64,000 nt of DNA. Source: Bacteroidota bacterium (GTDB lineage: Bacteria > Bacteroidota > Bacteroidia > Chitinophagales > Chitinophagaceae). Positions 8,626 to 16,789 of the stretch are shown one piece after another. The notes beneath the pieces were generated by a model. That model made no database searches. It was not told the DNA's origin and saw nothing but the letters and a program-made list of their open reading frames with translations. The DNA lies in NCBI GenBank assembly GCA_016866355.1, contig VGMN01000002.1:1-64000 (forward strand), given 5' to 3'. Each line of letters opens with the position of its first letter. The first letter of the stretch is position 1. A program made the translations under genes and the position numbers.

Positions 8626-9842
8626 TTTATCAAAGTGGTGTCCTCTAAATCTTTTACTAAAATACTTTGTGCATCAAGCAATGGATGAAGAAGTGCAGGT
8701 TTAATGCTATCCAGCAGACTATTTTTTAGTCGATATTCTTCTATTTGTCCGTTAGGTTTTTCCCATCGAATGATTTTGCATTTGCATTCTGCATTTTCTA
8801 CGGAATTTAAAATCTCTTCCAGTTCGCCCTCAGCACCTATTTTTTTATATACTTCTCGAATCCCGATTATCTTATTTTTTTCTCCCACATCAAAATTCCA
8901 GGATGCTGAAATCACATTTAAAAATTGTTTATTGGTATCTAATTGCATAAGACTATGACGCGGAGAGAGAATTTTTTGATCAAGCGTAACTAATCTGGAA
9001 TGTATTGAGATTGTAGTGGGATTATCATATTGCGCGTAGCCTGAGTGGTTAAAACTGGCTCCATATCTTTTATAGAGGAAGTAGCCATTCTTCTCTTTAA
9101 AAGTTGCAATGTTCATTACTACCTTTCTTGAACGATCGGAGTCCGATAAGCGGGCTTGTGGCGATCCGGTATAACAAACCCAAATCCCTTCTAATGCATC
9201 CTTTTCTTTTTTTGATATAGATAAAGGCGTGATACTAAAATCTTGTTTGAGTTCACTCAATTGTTGTTGTGATGATTTGATTTTTCCAATCAGTACAAAG
9301 AGGATTAGTGAAAGCCCCCCTAGTAGTATAAATAGTTGTGTCTTATTTTTTTTATTTGTTGTGGTCTCTTTTTTTTGAGCATTTGCCAGCTCCGATTTTA
9401 ATCGTTGATTTTCATATAATAAGGAGTAGCTGTCAGCCGTGTTAACGGTAGATTTTTCTGCCAATAATGACTGATCTAGTGGAGCTTTTTCAAATTGTAA
9501 TCTCCCCACTCCGTATAAATAAATGTAACAGGTGTCAACTAAAAACGATCGGGGGTTCGAAACAAGCCCCATGAGTGCATCACGAACTTGTCCTCCGGTA
9601 ATGTCATATCTTCTAAAGGGGTATTTTTTTGATTCGCTTATGTTGTCTGGTTCGTATTCTTGATGCCCCAATTTTTCTGCAGACAGGGGTAGATTATTGC
9701 TGATTTCGCTTAATGCAATAGCAAGGGGTTCGTAATTTTTTCTGTTGGTATTCTTGGTTAATACAGTGCTGTTTTCTGATTCAAATTTTTCTATGCACTT
9801 ATTAAGCAAGTAGATTATTTCCTCTTTCCCTTTTTTGAGCAT
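8613..9842 (-). CDS. Single-TM protein of unknown function, coupled to gamma-glutamyltransferase
   Basis: A 409-residue protein with no signal peptide. Residues 1-130 form a soluble domain with the striking block 'GGQVRDALMGLVSNPRSFL' followed by 'YIYLYGVGR'. Residues 145-160 are coiled-coil-like, one TM helix sits at about 170-187, and about 215 residues follow that would lie in the periplasm. This C-terminal part opens with 'LEGIWVCYTGSPQ', resembling a small lipocalin-like or beta-rich domain. I do not recognise the family. The layout suggests a sensor or scaffold linking a cytoplasmic domain to a periplasmic one. It overlaps the gamma-glutamyltransferase start by 13 bases. Confidence 0.8.
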   Translation of the reverse strand: MLKKGKEEIIYLLNKCIEKFESENSTVLTKNTNRKNYEPLAIALSEISNNLPLSAEKLGHQEYEPDNISESKKYPFRRYDITGGQVRDALMGLVSNPRSFLVDTCYIYLYGVGRLQFEKAPLDQSLLAEKSTVNTADSYSLLYENQRLKSELANAQKKETTTNKKNKTQLFILLGGLSLILFVLIGKIKSSQQQLSELKQDFSITPLSISKKEKDALEGIWVCYTGSPQARLSDSDRSRKVVMNIATFKEKNGYFLYKRYGASFNHSGYAQYDNPTTISIHSRLVTLDQKILSPRHSLMQLDTNKQFLNVISASWNFDVGEKNKIIGIREVYKKIGAEGELEEILNSVENAECKCKIIRWEKPNGQIEEYRLKNSLLDSIKPALLHPLLDAQSILVKDLEDTTLIKCKS

Positions 9843-10001
9843 TTCTTAAAGTATTGAAAATGAATTATTAAGATGCTTCCGAAAATCATACTTATTTCCG
9901 AAACTCCAGTTTATAAACAGAAATCACATAAAATTGGCGATAGTTAGTTAATTCTCCTAATTATTTGTAAGATTGAATCTAAACTAACGAAATACTTGCT
10001 T

Positions 10002-13000
10002 ATGAAAAAAATCGTAACCGGATTTCTTGCAGCCTTTTTGGTAGCCCTCGGGATCTTTTTCTCACAAGTTGCTGAAGCGCAAACTATCCAGATTGCTGGT
10101 AAAGTCCTTTCAGCGAAAGACAACACACCTCTTGAAAATATAACTGTACGCCCGGTTGGTTCCAAGCAGGGTACAGCTACTAGCCAGGATGGTAGTTTTA
10201 AAATCGACATTAAAAAGGGGCAATCACTTGAGTTTTCAAGTGTAAACATGCTCAGCAAAACTGTCAAGAACATTGAAAGTTCAACCACTTCCTTAATGGT
10301 TGTATTGGAGGAATCCGATAATAATCTATCAGAGGTGATGGTCGTTGCATATGGTACACAGAAGAGAAGCTCAATTACTGGTTCCTCCTCAAGTGTTAAA
10401 GCGGCAGTTTTAGAGAATGCGCCTAGTACTTCAATTCAGGAAAGTTTACAAGGAAATGTAGCCGGACTTCAATCTCAAAATGGAAGTGGTCAACCTGGTT
10501 CCGTACCAAACGTGCGAATTCGTGGTATTGGATCAATCAGCGCCGGAGCTGCACCTCTATATGTTATTGATGGAATTCCTGTGGTGAGTGGTGATATCTC
10601 AGGGGGTAATTCAAACACTATAGCTGGATTGAACCCTAACGATATCCAGAGTTTGACGGTGTTGAAAGATGCCTCTGCTACCTCTCTTTACGGCTCTCGT
10701 GCTGCAAATGGGGTAGTATTGATTACAACTAAGAATGGCAAGCCTGGTAAGGCAAAAATCAATATTACGGTGCAGCAGGGGATGATTAATAATACACTTC
10801 GTGACGAACAAAAAACATTGAACTCAGAGGAATATATTCAGTATTACAAAGAAGGTTGGATAAATGCTGGTCGTAACCCTGCTTCTTATGACTCCGCATT
10901 GGTTGCTAACGGGATAAGCAGAAATGTTGATACGGATTGGTTTGACGTAGTAATGAGACAAGGAAAATTCAGCCAATACAGCTTGAATGCGAGTGGCGGT
11001 AATGACAAATCAACTTTCTACATGTCAGGTAGCTATTATAAAGCGGAAGCCCCAATCAAAGGAGTGGAGTATGACAGGGCTACTTACCGTGTTAATGCAA
11101 GTGCTGAACTTTCTAATAGGTGGTCAATTAAGGGGGGATTTAGTGGTAATTTTCAGCGAAATACTGATTTTCCAGGCGGCTCCTTTTTTGCTAACCCAAC
11201 TCGAGCTATGTATCGTTTAGCTCCATGGTTACCCGTGTTCAAAAGTGATGGGGTTTCATGGGAACTTGGTTACAACAGTGGTTATAATCCAGCAGCAGTA
11301 ATTGCCACTACAAAGCGTGTAGCTAAAACATACAACATAGGTGCTAATGCCTCTACTAAATACAAAATAGCTAAGGCACTTACATACGAGGGAAGTTTTG
11401 CGCTTGATTTTAACCATGCTTATCGTACCGTTTTCAATGATCCTCGTGTTGGTAATGCTTTCGTTGCAGTCGGTGGAAGTATTCAAAATTTTTCTCAAGA
11501 CATTGTCAATTGGATTGGTACAAATATCCTTCGGTTTAAAACAAAGTTTGGTCGCGGTCATGAGATTGAAGCCTTTGCTGGTTATGAGGCCCAAAGCCGC
11601 TCCGATGTTGATATGACTGTTTTGGTCAATGGTATTGCTCCTGGAACTAGCACTCCTGCTGGTGGATCACAGATTCAGACGGCTACCGGTACCGGTACTA
11701 TGAACACTATCGTAAGTAAATTTTTGAATGCAAATTATGGTTACACAGATCGTTATTTTTTAACAGGGTCTATTCGTCAAGATGCTTCCTCACGATTTGC
11801 TAAAAACTTTCAGTCTGAGATATTTTGGTCAGTTGGATTTGGATGGAATATAACCAACGAGCCATTTATGAAATCCAAGTGGGTGAGTGAATTGAAGCTG
11901 AGAGGAAGTTATGGTTACACCGGAAATCAGGGCATTGATAATTTTGTATCTCAAGGTCTCTATACAGTTGGTTCTGACTATAACCAAACATCCGGTATCA
12001 CTCTATCCCAGTTAGCAAATGATAACCTGACATGGGAAAAAAATATTCCACTTGACTTTGGTGTAGATTTTTCGCTTTTCAAAGGGCGTTTGTCAGGTAC
12101 TGTTGATTGGTACTCCAGGGTTTCCTCTGAGTTATTGATCAATCAATCAATCCCCAGTGTCAATGGGGTGACCAACATCACAGTCAACAATGGCGCTATG
12201 CAGAATAGAGGGGTTGAGGTTGCTATTTCAACAGTAAATGTGGCACCACAAAAGCAGAAAGGATTTAAGTGGGTGACCGACTTCAATTTTACTGCTAACA
12301 GAAATAAGATTACTGAGATCGACTCATTGTTTTCTACAACGGGGGATTATTACCGCGTCAAAGGATATGATTATTACACGCACTACCAAAGGGGGTATGC
12401 AGGTGTAAATCCAGCTAATGGGGAGGCACTATGGTACACTTCCGGAAGCAAGGACTCTACTACTAATGCATTCACTACTGCACTACCAAGAGTCACAATG
12501 GGTAGCGCCCTTCCTAAATTCTTTGGAGGTATCACTAACAATTTATCATTTGGAGATTTCAAATTAAGTTTTCAGTTGTATGTGTTCTGGGGTAATCGTA
12601 TTTATGACTCATATGGCTACTTGCAAAAATCAGATGCTAACCTAGGGTTCACTGATCAAAGTAATGGTTTGAGTAAATATGAGTACCGTCGTCGGTGGAC
12701 CAAGCCTGGGGATATAACAGATGTTCCAAAGCCTGTGTTTCTGGGTACACAGTCCTCAGCCGGAAGCTATGAGAGCACACGATTTAATTATGATGGAAGC
12801 TATATACGCTTGAGAGATGTGTCGCTGACTTACACAGTACCCAAGCAGTATCTCTCAAAATCAAAAATCAATAACATGCGTGTCTATCTGCGCGGACAAA
12901 ATTTATTCACTTATGTTAAGGACAAACGTTTCAATACGGATCCTGAAACAGATATTAGTGGAACCTTGAGTCAGAATCCGCCAATATTCAGCACGTTCTT

Positions 13001-13025
13001 GTTTGGTCTTGATATTACTTTTTAA
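10002..13025 (+). CDS. SusC/RagA-family TonB-dependent outer-membrane transporter (locus B)
   Basis: A 1007-residue SusC barrel. I choose the ATG at 10002, two codons inside the ORF-track TTG, because 'MKKIVTGFLAAFLVALG' is a clean signal peptide. Domains are a carboxypeptidase-regulatory-like domain (about 30-110) and a plug (about 120-240) with 'VMVVAYGTQKRSSITGS', 'PLYVIDGIPV' and 'AANGVVLITTKNGK'. The barrel follows and ends in 'FSTFLFGLDITF'. It belongs to the common SusC branch and differs from the A/C pair. SusD starts 19 bases after the stop, followed by an SGNH hydrolase and a carboxylate carrier, so this is probably a four-gene operon. Confidence 0.95.
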   Translation: MKKIVTGFLAAFLVALGIFFSQVAEAQTIQIAGKVLSAKDNTPLENITVRPVGSKQGTATSQDGSFKIDIKKGQSLEFSSVNMLSKTVKNIESSTTSLMVVLEESDNNLSEVMVVAYGTQKRSSITGSSSSVKAAVLENAPSTSIQESLQGNVAGLQSQNGSGQPGSVPNVRIRGIGSISAGAAPLYVIDGIPVVSGDISGGNSNTIAGLNPNDIQSLTVLKDASATSLYGSRAANGVVLITTKNGKPGKAKINITVQQGMINNTLRDEQKTLNSEEYIQYYKEGWINAGRNPASYDSALVANGISRNVDTDWFDVVMRQGKFSQYSLNASGGNDKSTFYMSGSYYKAEAPIKGVEYDRATYRVNASAELSNRWSIKGGFSGNFQRNTDFPGGSFFANPTRAMYRLAPWLPVFKSDGVSWELGYNSGYNPAAVIATTKRVAKTYNIGANASTKYKIAKALTYEGSFALDFNHAYRTVFNDPRVGNAFVAVGGSIQNFSQDIVNWIGTNILRFKTKFGRGHEIEAFAGYEAQSRSDVDMTVLVNGIAPGTSTPAGGSQIQTATGTGTMNTIVSKFLNANYGYTDRYFLTGSIRQDASSRFAKNFQSEIFWSVGFGWNITNEPFMKSKWVSELKLRGSYGYTGNQGIDNFVSQGLYTVGSDYNQTSGITLSQLANDNLTWEKNIPLDFGVDFSLFKGRLSGTVDWYSRVSSELLINQSIPSVNGVTNITVNNGAMQNRGVEVAISTVNVAPQKQKGFKWVTDFNFTANRNKITEIDSLFSTTGDYYRVKGYDYYTHYQRGYAGVNPANGEALWYTSGSKDSTTNAFTTALPRVTMGSALPKFFGGITNNLSFGDFKLSFQLYVFWGNRIYDSYGYLQKSDANLGFTDQSNGLSKYEYRRRWTKPGDITDVPKPVFLGTQSSAGSYESTRFNYDGSYIRLRDVSLTYTVPKQYLSKSKINNMRVYLRGQNLFTYVKDKRFNTDPETDISGTLSQNPPIFSTFLFGLDITF

Positions 13026-13044
13026 TTCATCTAATTATTATAAT

Positions 13045-14631
13045 ATGAAAAACTATATTCTTTTTTTAGGTGCGCTTTTAACATTAGCATCTTGTAAAAA
13101 AGGTTTTACTGATCTGAAACCTCAGCAGAGTGTTTTCACAGAAGATGTTTTTTCTAGTATGCCAACTGCCCGCGCTGCTGTTAATGGACTTTATTCATTA
13201 ATGCAGTCTTACAGTTACTATGGGAGAGATGCTATGGTAATTCCTGAGGTACTTTCGGACAACATGACCCGAAGTGTTAAAACCGGTAATCGTTATACGG
13301 GTATGAACACAATGACACATACCGCTACTGATGCAAATGTGAGCCGTATGTGGTCCCAAATTTATCGTGTGATTACTAATGCAAATGCTATTATTGCTAA
13401 TGAGTCAAAGTTGCAAAGTATTGCCACTACATTAGAAACGGCTGAAGTGAAACAATTAGTTGGGGAAGCGTATGCCGTTCGAGCTATGGCCTATTTTGAT
13501 TTGGCAAAATTCTTTGCTCGACCACTAAGCCATACTGCTGATGGAAGTCACCTTTGTGTACCCCTTGTTCTTAAACCAATTACTAATGTTTCAGAGATAG
13601 TATATCCCAAAAGAAATACAGCTGCTGAAGTATATGCTCAAATCGACAAGGATATGGTTGAAGCATTGAATCGCCTAAGTACAACCGGGGATGTTATCAT
13701 TAACGGTTCTTCAAATTCATCGTTTTTTAAAATTCGTTTTAACCGGTGGGGCGTTTTAGCATTGAGAGCGCGTGTTGCGATCTACAAACAGGACTGGGCT
13801 ACAGCTGTAACTTCGGCTTCCGCTGTAATCAATTCAAATCGTTACAGCCTATTCCCTTACGCAACATTGGTTAGTGGTTTTCAGACAGTGGGTAATGTTG
13901 AGTCGATTTTTGAAGTAGCAAATAATGCCACAGATAATCCAGGTACTGACAGCTATGCTTACCTATCCAGCCAGCAAGGCTATGGTGAATGCCTGGCTAC
14001 TCGCCAATCAATGAATAGCCGAAGCACAGGCACTACGCTCAGCACTTTTAAAGGTTTGTATGAGACTTACACAGCAACAGATGCCAGACGTCGTTTTGTG
14101 GAGTTAGGAAACCGAAACTCCATTGGAGGTGAGGTGAACGTACCGCTTTGTTTGAAGTATACTAATATCTCTAACTACGCGGAAAATATCAAAGTGATTC
14201 GTTTGGCTGAGATGTATCTAAGTAGAGGTGAAGCCTTAGCACGTATTGCCATGCAAACTGGAGATGCAGCTGCTCTCAACGCATCATTATCTGATGTAAA
14301 TCTGATACGTCGCTCTCGTGATACAGCTTCCACCACGAGATTATTTGCTGCCACATTGGGCACTCCACCAACAGGCAGTATTACTGCTGCGGCTTATGTG
14401 GACAGTATAGTAGTGGAGCGTAGGAAAGAATTTGCACTGGAAGGCCAACGTTTGTTTGATTTAAATCGTACTAAAACCAATTATGTAAAGATAAATTCAG
14501 CTGGAAATAGCACATCACGATTAATTCAATATACAAACACTACAAGTAGTTACTACTACAGAACTATTCTGCCCATCCCGGTATCACAGGTTCAAAATAA
14601 TCCCAATATGGTACAGAACGAAGGATTCTAG
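13045..14631 (+). CDS. SusD/RagB-family nutrient-binding lipoprotein (locus B)
   Basis: A 528-residue surface lipoprotein paired with the SusC of locus B. The ORF track starts upstream inside susC; the ATG at 13045 is preferred because it begins a signal peptide ending in the lipobox LASC (Cys17). The sequence shows the classic SusD layout: 'FTDLKPQQSVFTEDVFSS' near the N-terminus, TPR-like helical repeats with 'EAYAVRAMAYFDLAKFF', 'RLAEMYLSRGEALAR' in the middle, and 'VVERRKEFALEGQRLFDLNR' then 'PIPVSQVQNNPNMVQNEGF' at the end. It is a full-length member, unlike the SusD-like_2 proteins of loci A and C. Confidence 0.95.
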   Translation: MKNYILFLGALLTLASCKKGFTDLKPQQSVFTEDVFSSMPTARAAVNGLYSLMQSYSYYGRDAMVIPEVLSDNMTRSVKTGNRYTGMNTMTHTATDANVSRMWSQIYRVITNANAIIANESKLQSIATTLETAEVKQLVGEAYAVRAMAYFDLAKFFARPLSHTADGSHLCVPLVLKPITNVSEIVYPKRNTAAEVYAQIDKDMVEALNRLSTTGDVIINGSSNSSFFKIRFNRWGVLALRARVAIYKQDWATAVTSASAVINSNRYSLFPYATLVSGFQTVGNVESIFEVANNATDNPGTDSYAYLSSQQGYGECLATRQSMNSRSTGTTLSTFKGLYETYTATDARRRFVELGNRNSIGGEVNVPLCLKYTNISNYAENIKVIRLAEMYLSRGEALARIAMQTGDAAALNASLSDVNLIRRSRDTASTTRLFAATLGTPPTGSITAAAYVDSIVVERRKEFALEGQRLFDLNRTKTNYVKINSAGNSTSRLIQYTNTTSSYYYRTILPIPVSQVQNNPNMVQNEGF

Positions 14632-14658
14632 TAGATTCATTGATGTAAAAAATTAGCT

Positions 14659-15414
14659 ATGAGATGTAGGTTAGTTGTACTAGGGGTATTTATTTTTCAA
14701 TTTTTTGCAGTTGCAAATGCAAGCCCCGTAAAAGACACTTTACGGGTGCTTTTTGTGGGTAATTCCTACACTTATTACAACAACCTAATCCAGATGGTCT
14801 CGCTAATTTCAGACAGTTTGGATACTAAACTAATTTGTACTAAGTCTACAGTTGGTGGTACTAATTTAGGAGAACATTGGAAAGAGGAAAAGGGCCTTCG
14901 CTCAAAAACTTTGATTCAACAGGGCCGCTATGATATTGTGGTATTTCACGACCATAGCTTACGACCAATAGAAGCGCCTGATAGCTTATGGTATTTCGGA
15001 GGATTGCTGTGTGAATTGATAAAAAGTAAACAAGCAAGACCTTTTTTATACAATACATGGGCCCGTGAAAAAAATCCTGAATTGCAACCGGTCATTAACA
15101 GGGCTTATGAGCAACTAGCTGATCAATGTGGGGCAGCAAGAGTGAAGGTTGGAGATTGCTGGCAGGAGTTCTTAAAAAAAATGCCACAAGCAGCTCTCTA
15201 CAGCAGTGATGGATCTCATCCAAGCAACCTCGGAACTTTCATTGCTGCATTATGTTTTGTGAAGTCGATCATAGGTAAGCTTCCTGCTTCATTACCCACC
15301 GTTTACAATTATTTTGATCGGGATGGTGAAACCTTTCGCATAATGCAAGTAAGTAAGGAAGAGATTGCGCTTGGTCTTTCAACTATTAACAGTTTGATTC
15401 CCCAAGCTTTGTAA
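14659..15414 (+). CDS. Exported SGNH/GDSL-type hydrolase
   Basis: A 251-residue protein with a signal peptide (about residues 1-22). The SGNH signature is visible: block I 'LFVGNSYTYYN' gives the nucleophile Ser36, 'VGGTNL' supplies the block II glycine, and 'SSDGSHPSNLG' supplies the Asp184/His187 pair of block V. These enzymes hydrolyse esters, usually acetyl, acyl or sugar esters, here in the periplasm. It sits 27 bases after susD of locus B and its stop overlaps the start of the DctA-type carrier by one base (TAATG), so esterase and carrier are translationally coupled. Releasing an acid that the carrier imports is an inference. Confidence 0.87.
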   Translation: MRCRLVVLGVFIFQFFAVANASPVKDTLRVLFVGNSYTYYNNLIQMVSLISDSLDTKLICTKSTVGGTNLGEHWKEEKGLRSKTLIQQGRYDIVVFHDHSLRPIEAPDSLWYFGGLLCELIKSKQARPFLYNTWAREKNPELQPVINRAYEQLADQCGAARVKVGDCWQEFLKKMPQAALYSSDGSHPSNLGTFIAALCFVKSIIGKLPASLPTVYNYFDRDGETFRIMQVSKEEIALGLSTINSLIPQAL

Positions 15415-16616
15415 TGCAATTAAAAACTATTCGTAAAAATCTCACCTTTTGGGTGTTGCTTGCCATTCTATTGGGCATTGTGCTGGGTAATTATGCACCA
15501 GCAACAGCTGTTTCCATGCAGCCTTTGGGTAAATACTTCATTGATATTGTTAAGCTCTTTATAAACCCGATCATTGTTGTTACTATTTTATCAGGAATCT
15601 GTGGAATGGATAGTCTGAAAAGAGTTGGCAGGATAGGGGGTAAGGCCATACTTTATTTTGAAGTGATTACAACCATTGCGTTGCTAATTGGAATTGTTGT
15701 AGCCTACATAATACAGCCCGGATCAGGTATAGTAACCATTGGAATTAATCCTGCTGCTATTAGCTCCATTCAAAAAAGTGGCGGCGTTTCATTACTTGCT
15801 TTTTTTCGCGAGAACGCTACCATCCAGTTTTTGCTTCTTTCCATTTTGGTGGGACTTTTTTTAAATCGCTCAACTTACAAGATTGTTGCTTTAGAGAAAA
15901 TACAATGGATGGCGGGTTATCTTTTCAAAGCATTAGGATGGGTTATGAAGTTTTCACCTATTGGCGCCTTTGGTGGGATGGCGTTTACCATTGGTAAATA
16001 TGGTTTGGCAGCACTCTTACCACTTGGTAAACTCATGTTATGTGTTTACAGCACCATGTTTCTCTTTATTGTAGTTGTTCTAGGAGCCGTACTTCGACAT
16101 TATCAAGTTAGCATTTGGAAATTCTTGCGTTATCTCAGAGACGAACTCTTGATTGTACTAGGAACTTCTTCCTCAGAGGCAGCACTACCCTCATTGATGA
16201 ATAAATTGGAGAGAATGGGATGTCATCGCTCAGTAGTTGGGTTGGTGGTGCCCACTGGCTATTCTTTTAATTTGGATGGAACTTCTATTTATCTGTCTAT
16301 GGCAATCATCTTTTTAGCGCAAGTTTTCCAGGTTGATTTATCATGGGGACAGATAGCAACTATTTTTGGCGTTTTGATGATTACCTCCAAAGGAGCCGCT
16401 GGTGTGACAGGGAGTGGTTTCATTATTCTTGCTTCAACCTTGAGCGCCGTAAAAGTAATTCCGGTTGAAGGGCTGGCCCTTTTATTGGGTGTAGACCGAT
16501 TTATGTCCGAAGCCCGTGCCATCACCAATTTTATTGGAAATGGGGTAGCTACTGTTTTCTTGTCAATAAATGAGGGGCTTTTTTCAAGAGATGAGATGGA
16601 AAGAGAATTTAATTGA
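15414..16616 (+). CDS. C4-dicarboxylate:cation symporter, DctA-like (SDF family)
   Basis: A 400-residue inner-membrane symporter with eight TM helices and two re-entrant loops expected for the SDF/DAACS family. Visible signatures are the serine-rich hairpin 'GTSSSEAALPSLMNKLE' (about 250-266), 'PTGYSFNLDGTSIYLS' (about 280-295), 'TSKGAAGVTGSGF' and 'DRFMSEARAITNFIGNG'. The GTSSSE.ALP and FMSEAR blocks are those of DctA (succinate/fumarate/malate uptake) rather than of GltP-like glutamate carriers. It is the last gene of locus B. Locus C follows after 173 bases without a strong hairpin, so read-through is possible. Confidence 0.9.
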   Translation: MQLKTIRKNLTFWVLLAILLGIVLGNYAPATAVSMQPLGKYFIDIVKLFINPIIVVTILSGICGMDSLKRVGRIGGKAILYFEVITTIALLIGIVVAYIIQPGSGIVTIGINPAAISSIQKSGGVSLLAFFRENATIQFLLLSILVGLFLNRSTYKIVALEKIQWMAGYLFKALGWVMKFSPIGAFGGMAFTIGKYGLAALLPLGKLMLCVYSTMFLFIVVVLGAVLRHYQVSIWKFLRYLRDELLIVLGTSSSEAALPSLMNKLERMGCHRSVVGLVVPTGYSFNLDGTSIYLSMAIIFLAQVFQVDLSWGQIATIFGVLMITSKGAAGVTGSGFIILASTLSAVKVIPVEGLALLLGVDRFMSEARAITNFIGNGVATVFLSINEGLFSRDEMEREFN

Positions 16617-16789
16617 TATTAAATTGATTAAAAGCTATTTAGCTCCTTTTTTTCTAAAAAAAGTATGCAAGTTTTATGTTTTGTGAATATTTTGTTAAGT
16701 TCGCACGCAGCAAAAAAGCATTACCCACTGCCTTTTTGTTGGTAAATAATGCCTACTTGCAAAAACTAAATTTTTAAAATCAGTTGCTA

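Noticed and set aside
9929-9936. TAAAATTG before susC of locus B as -7 box
   Set aside because: One mismatch to consensus and no upstream TTG at a suitable distance.
16630-16660. Possible weak terminator after the DctA-like gene (AGCTATTTAGCT then T run)
   Set aside because: The stem is only three to four A/T-rich pairs, too weak to call; read-through into locus C stays possible.
16689-16759. Promoter-like TATTTTG and TACTTG elements before locus C
   Set aside because: Both are short of the TAnnTTTG consensus and lack a well-spaced TTG, so no promoter is annotated.
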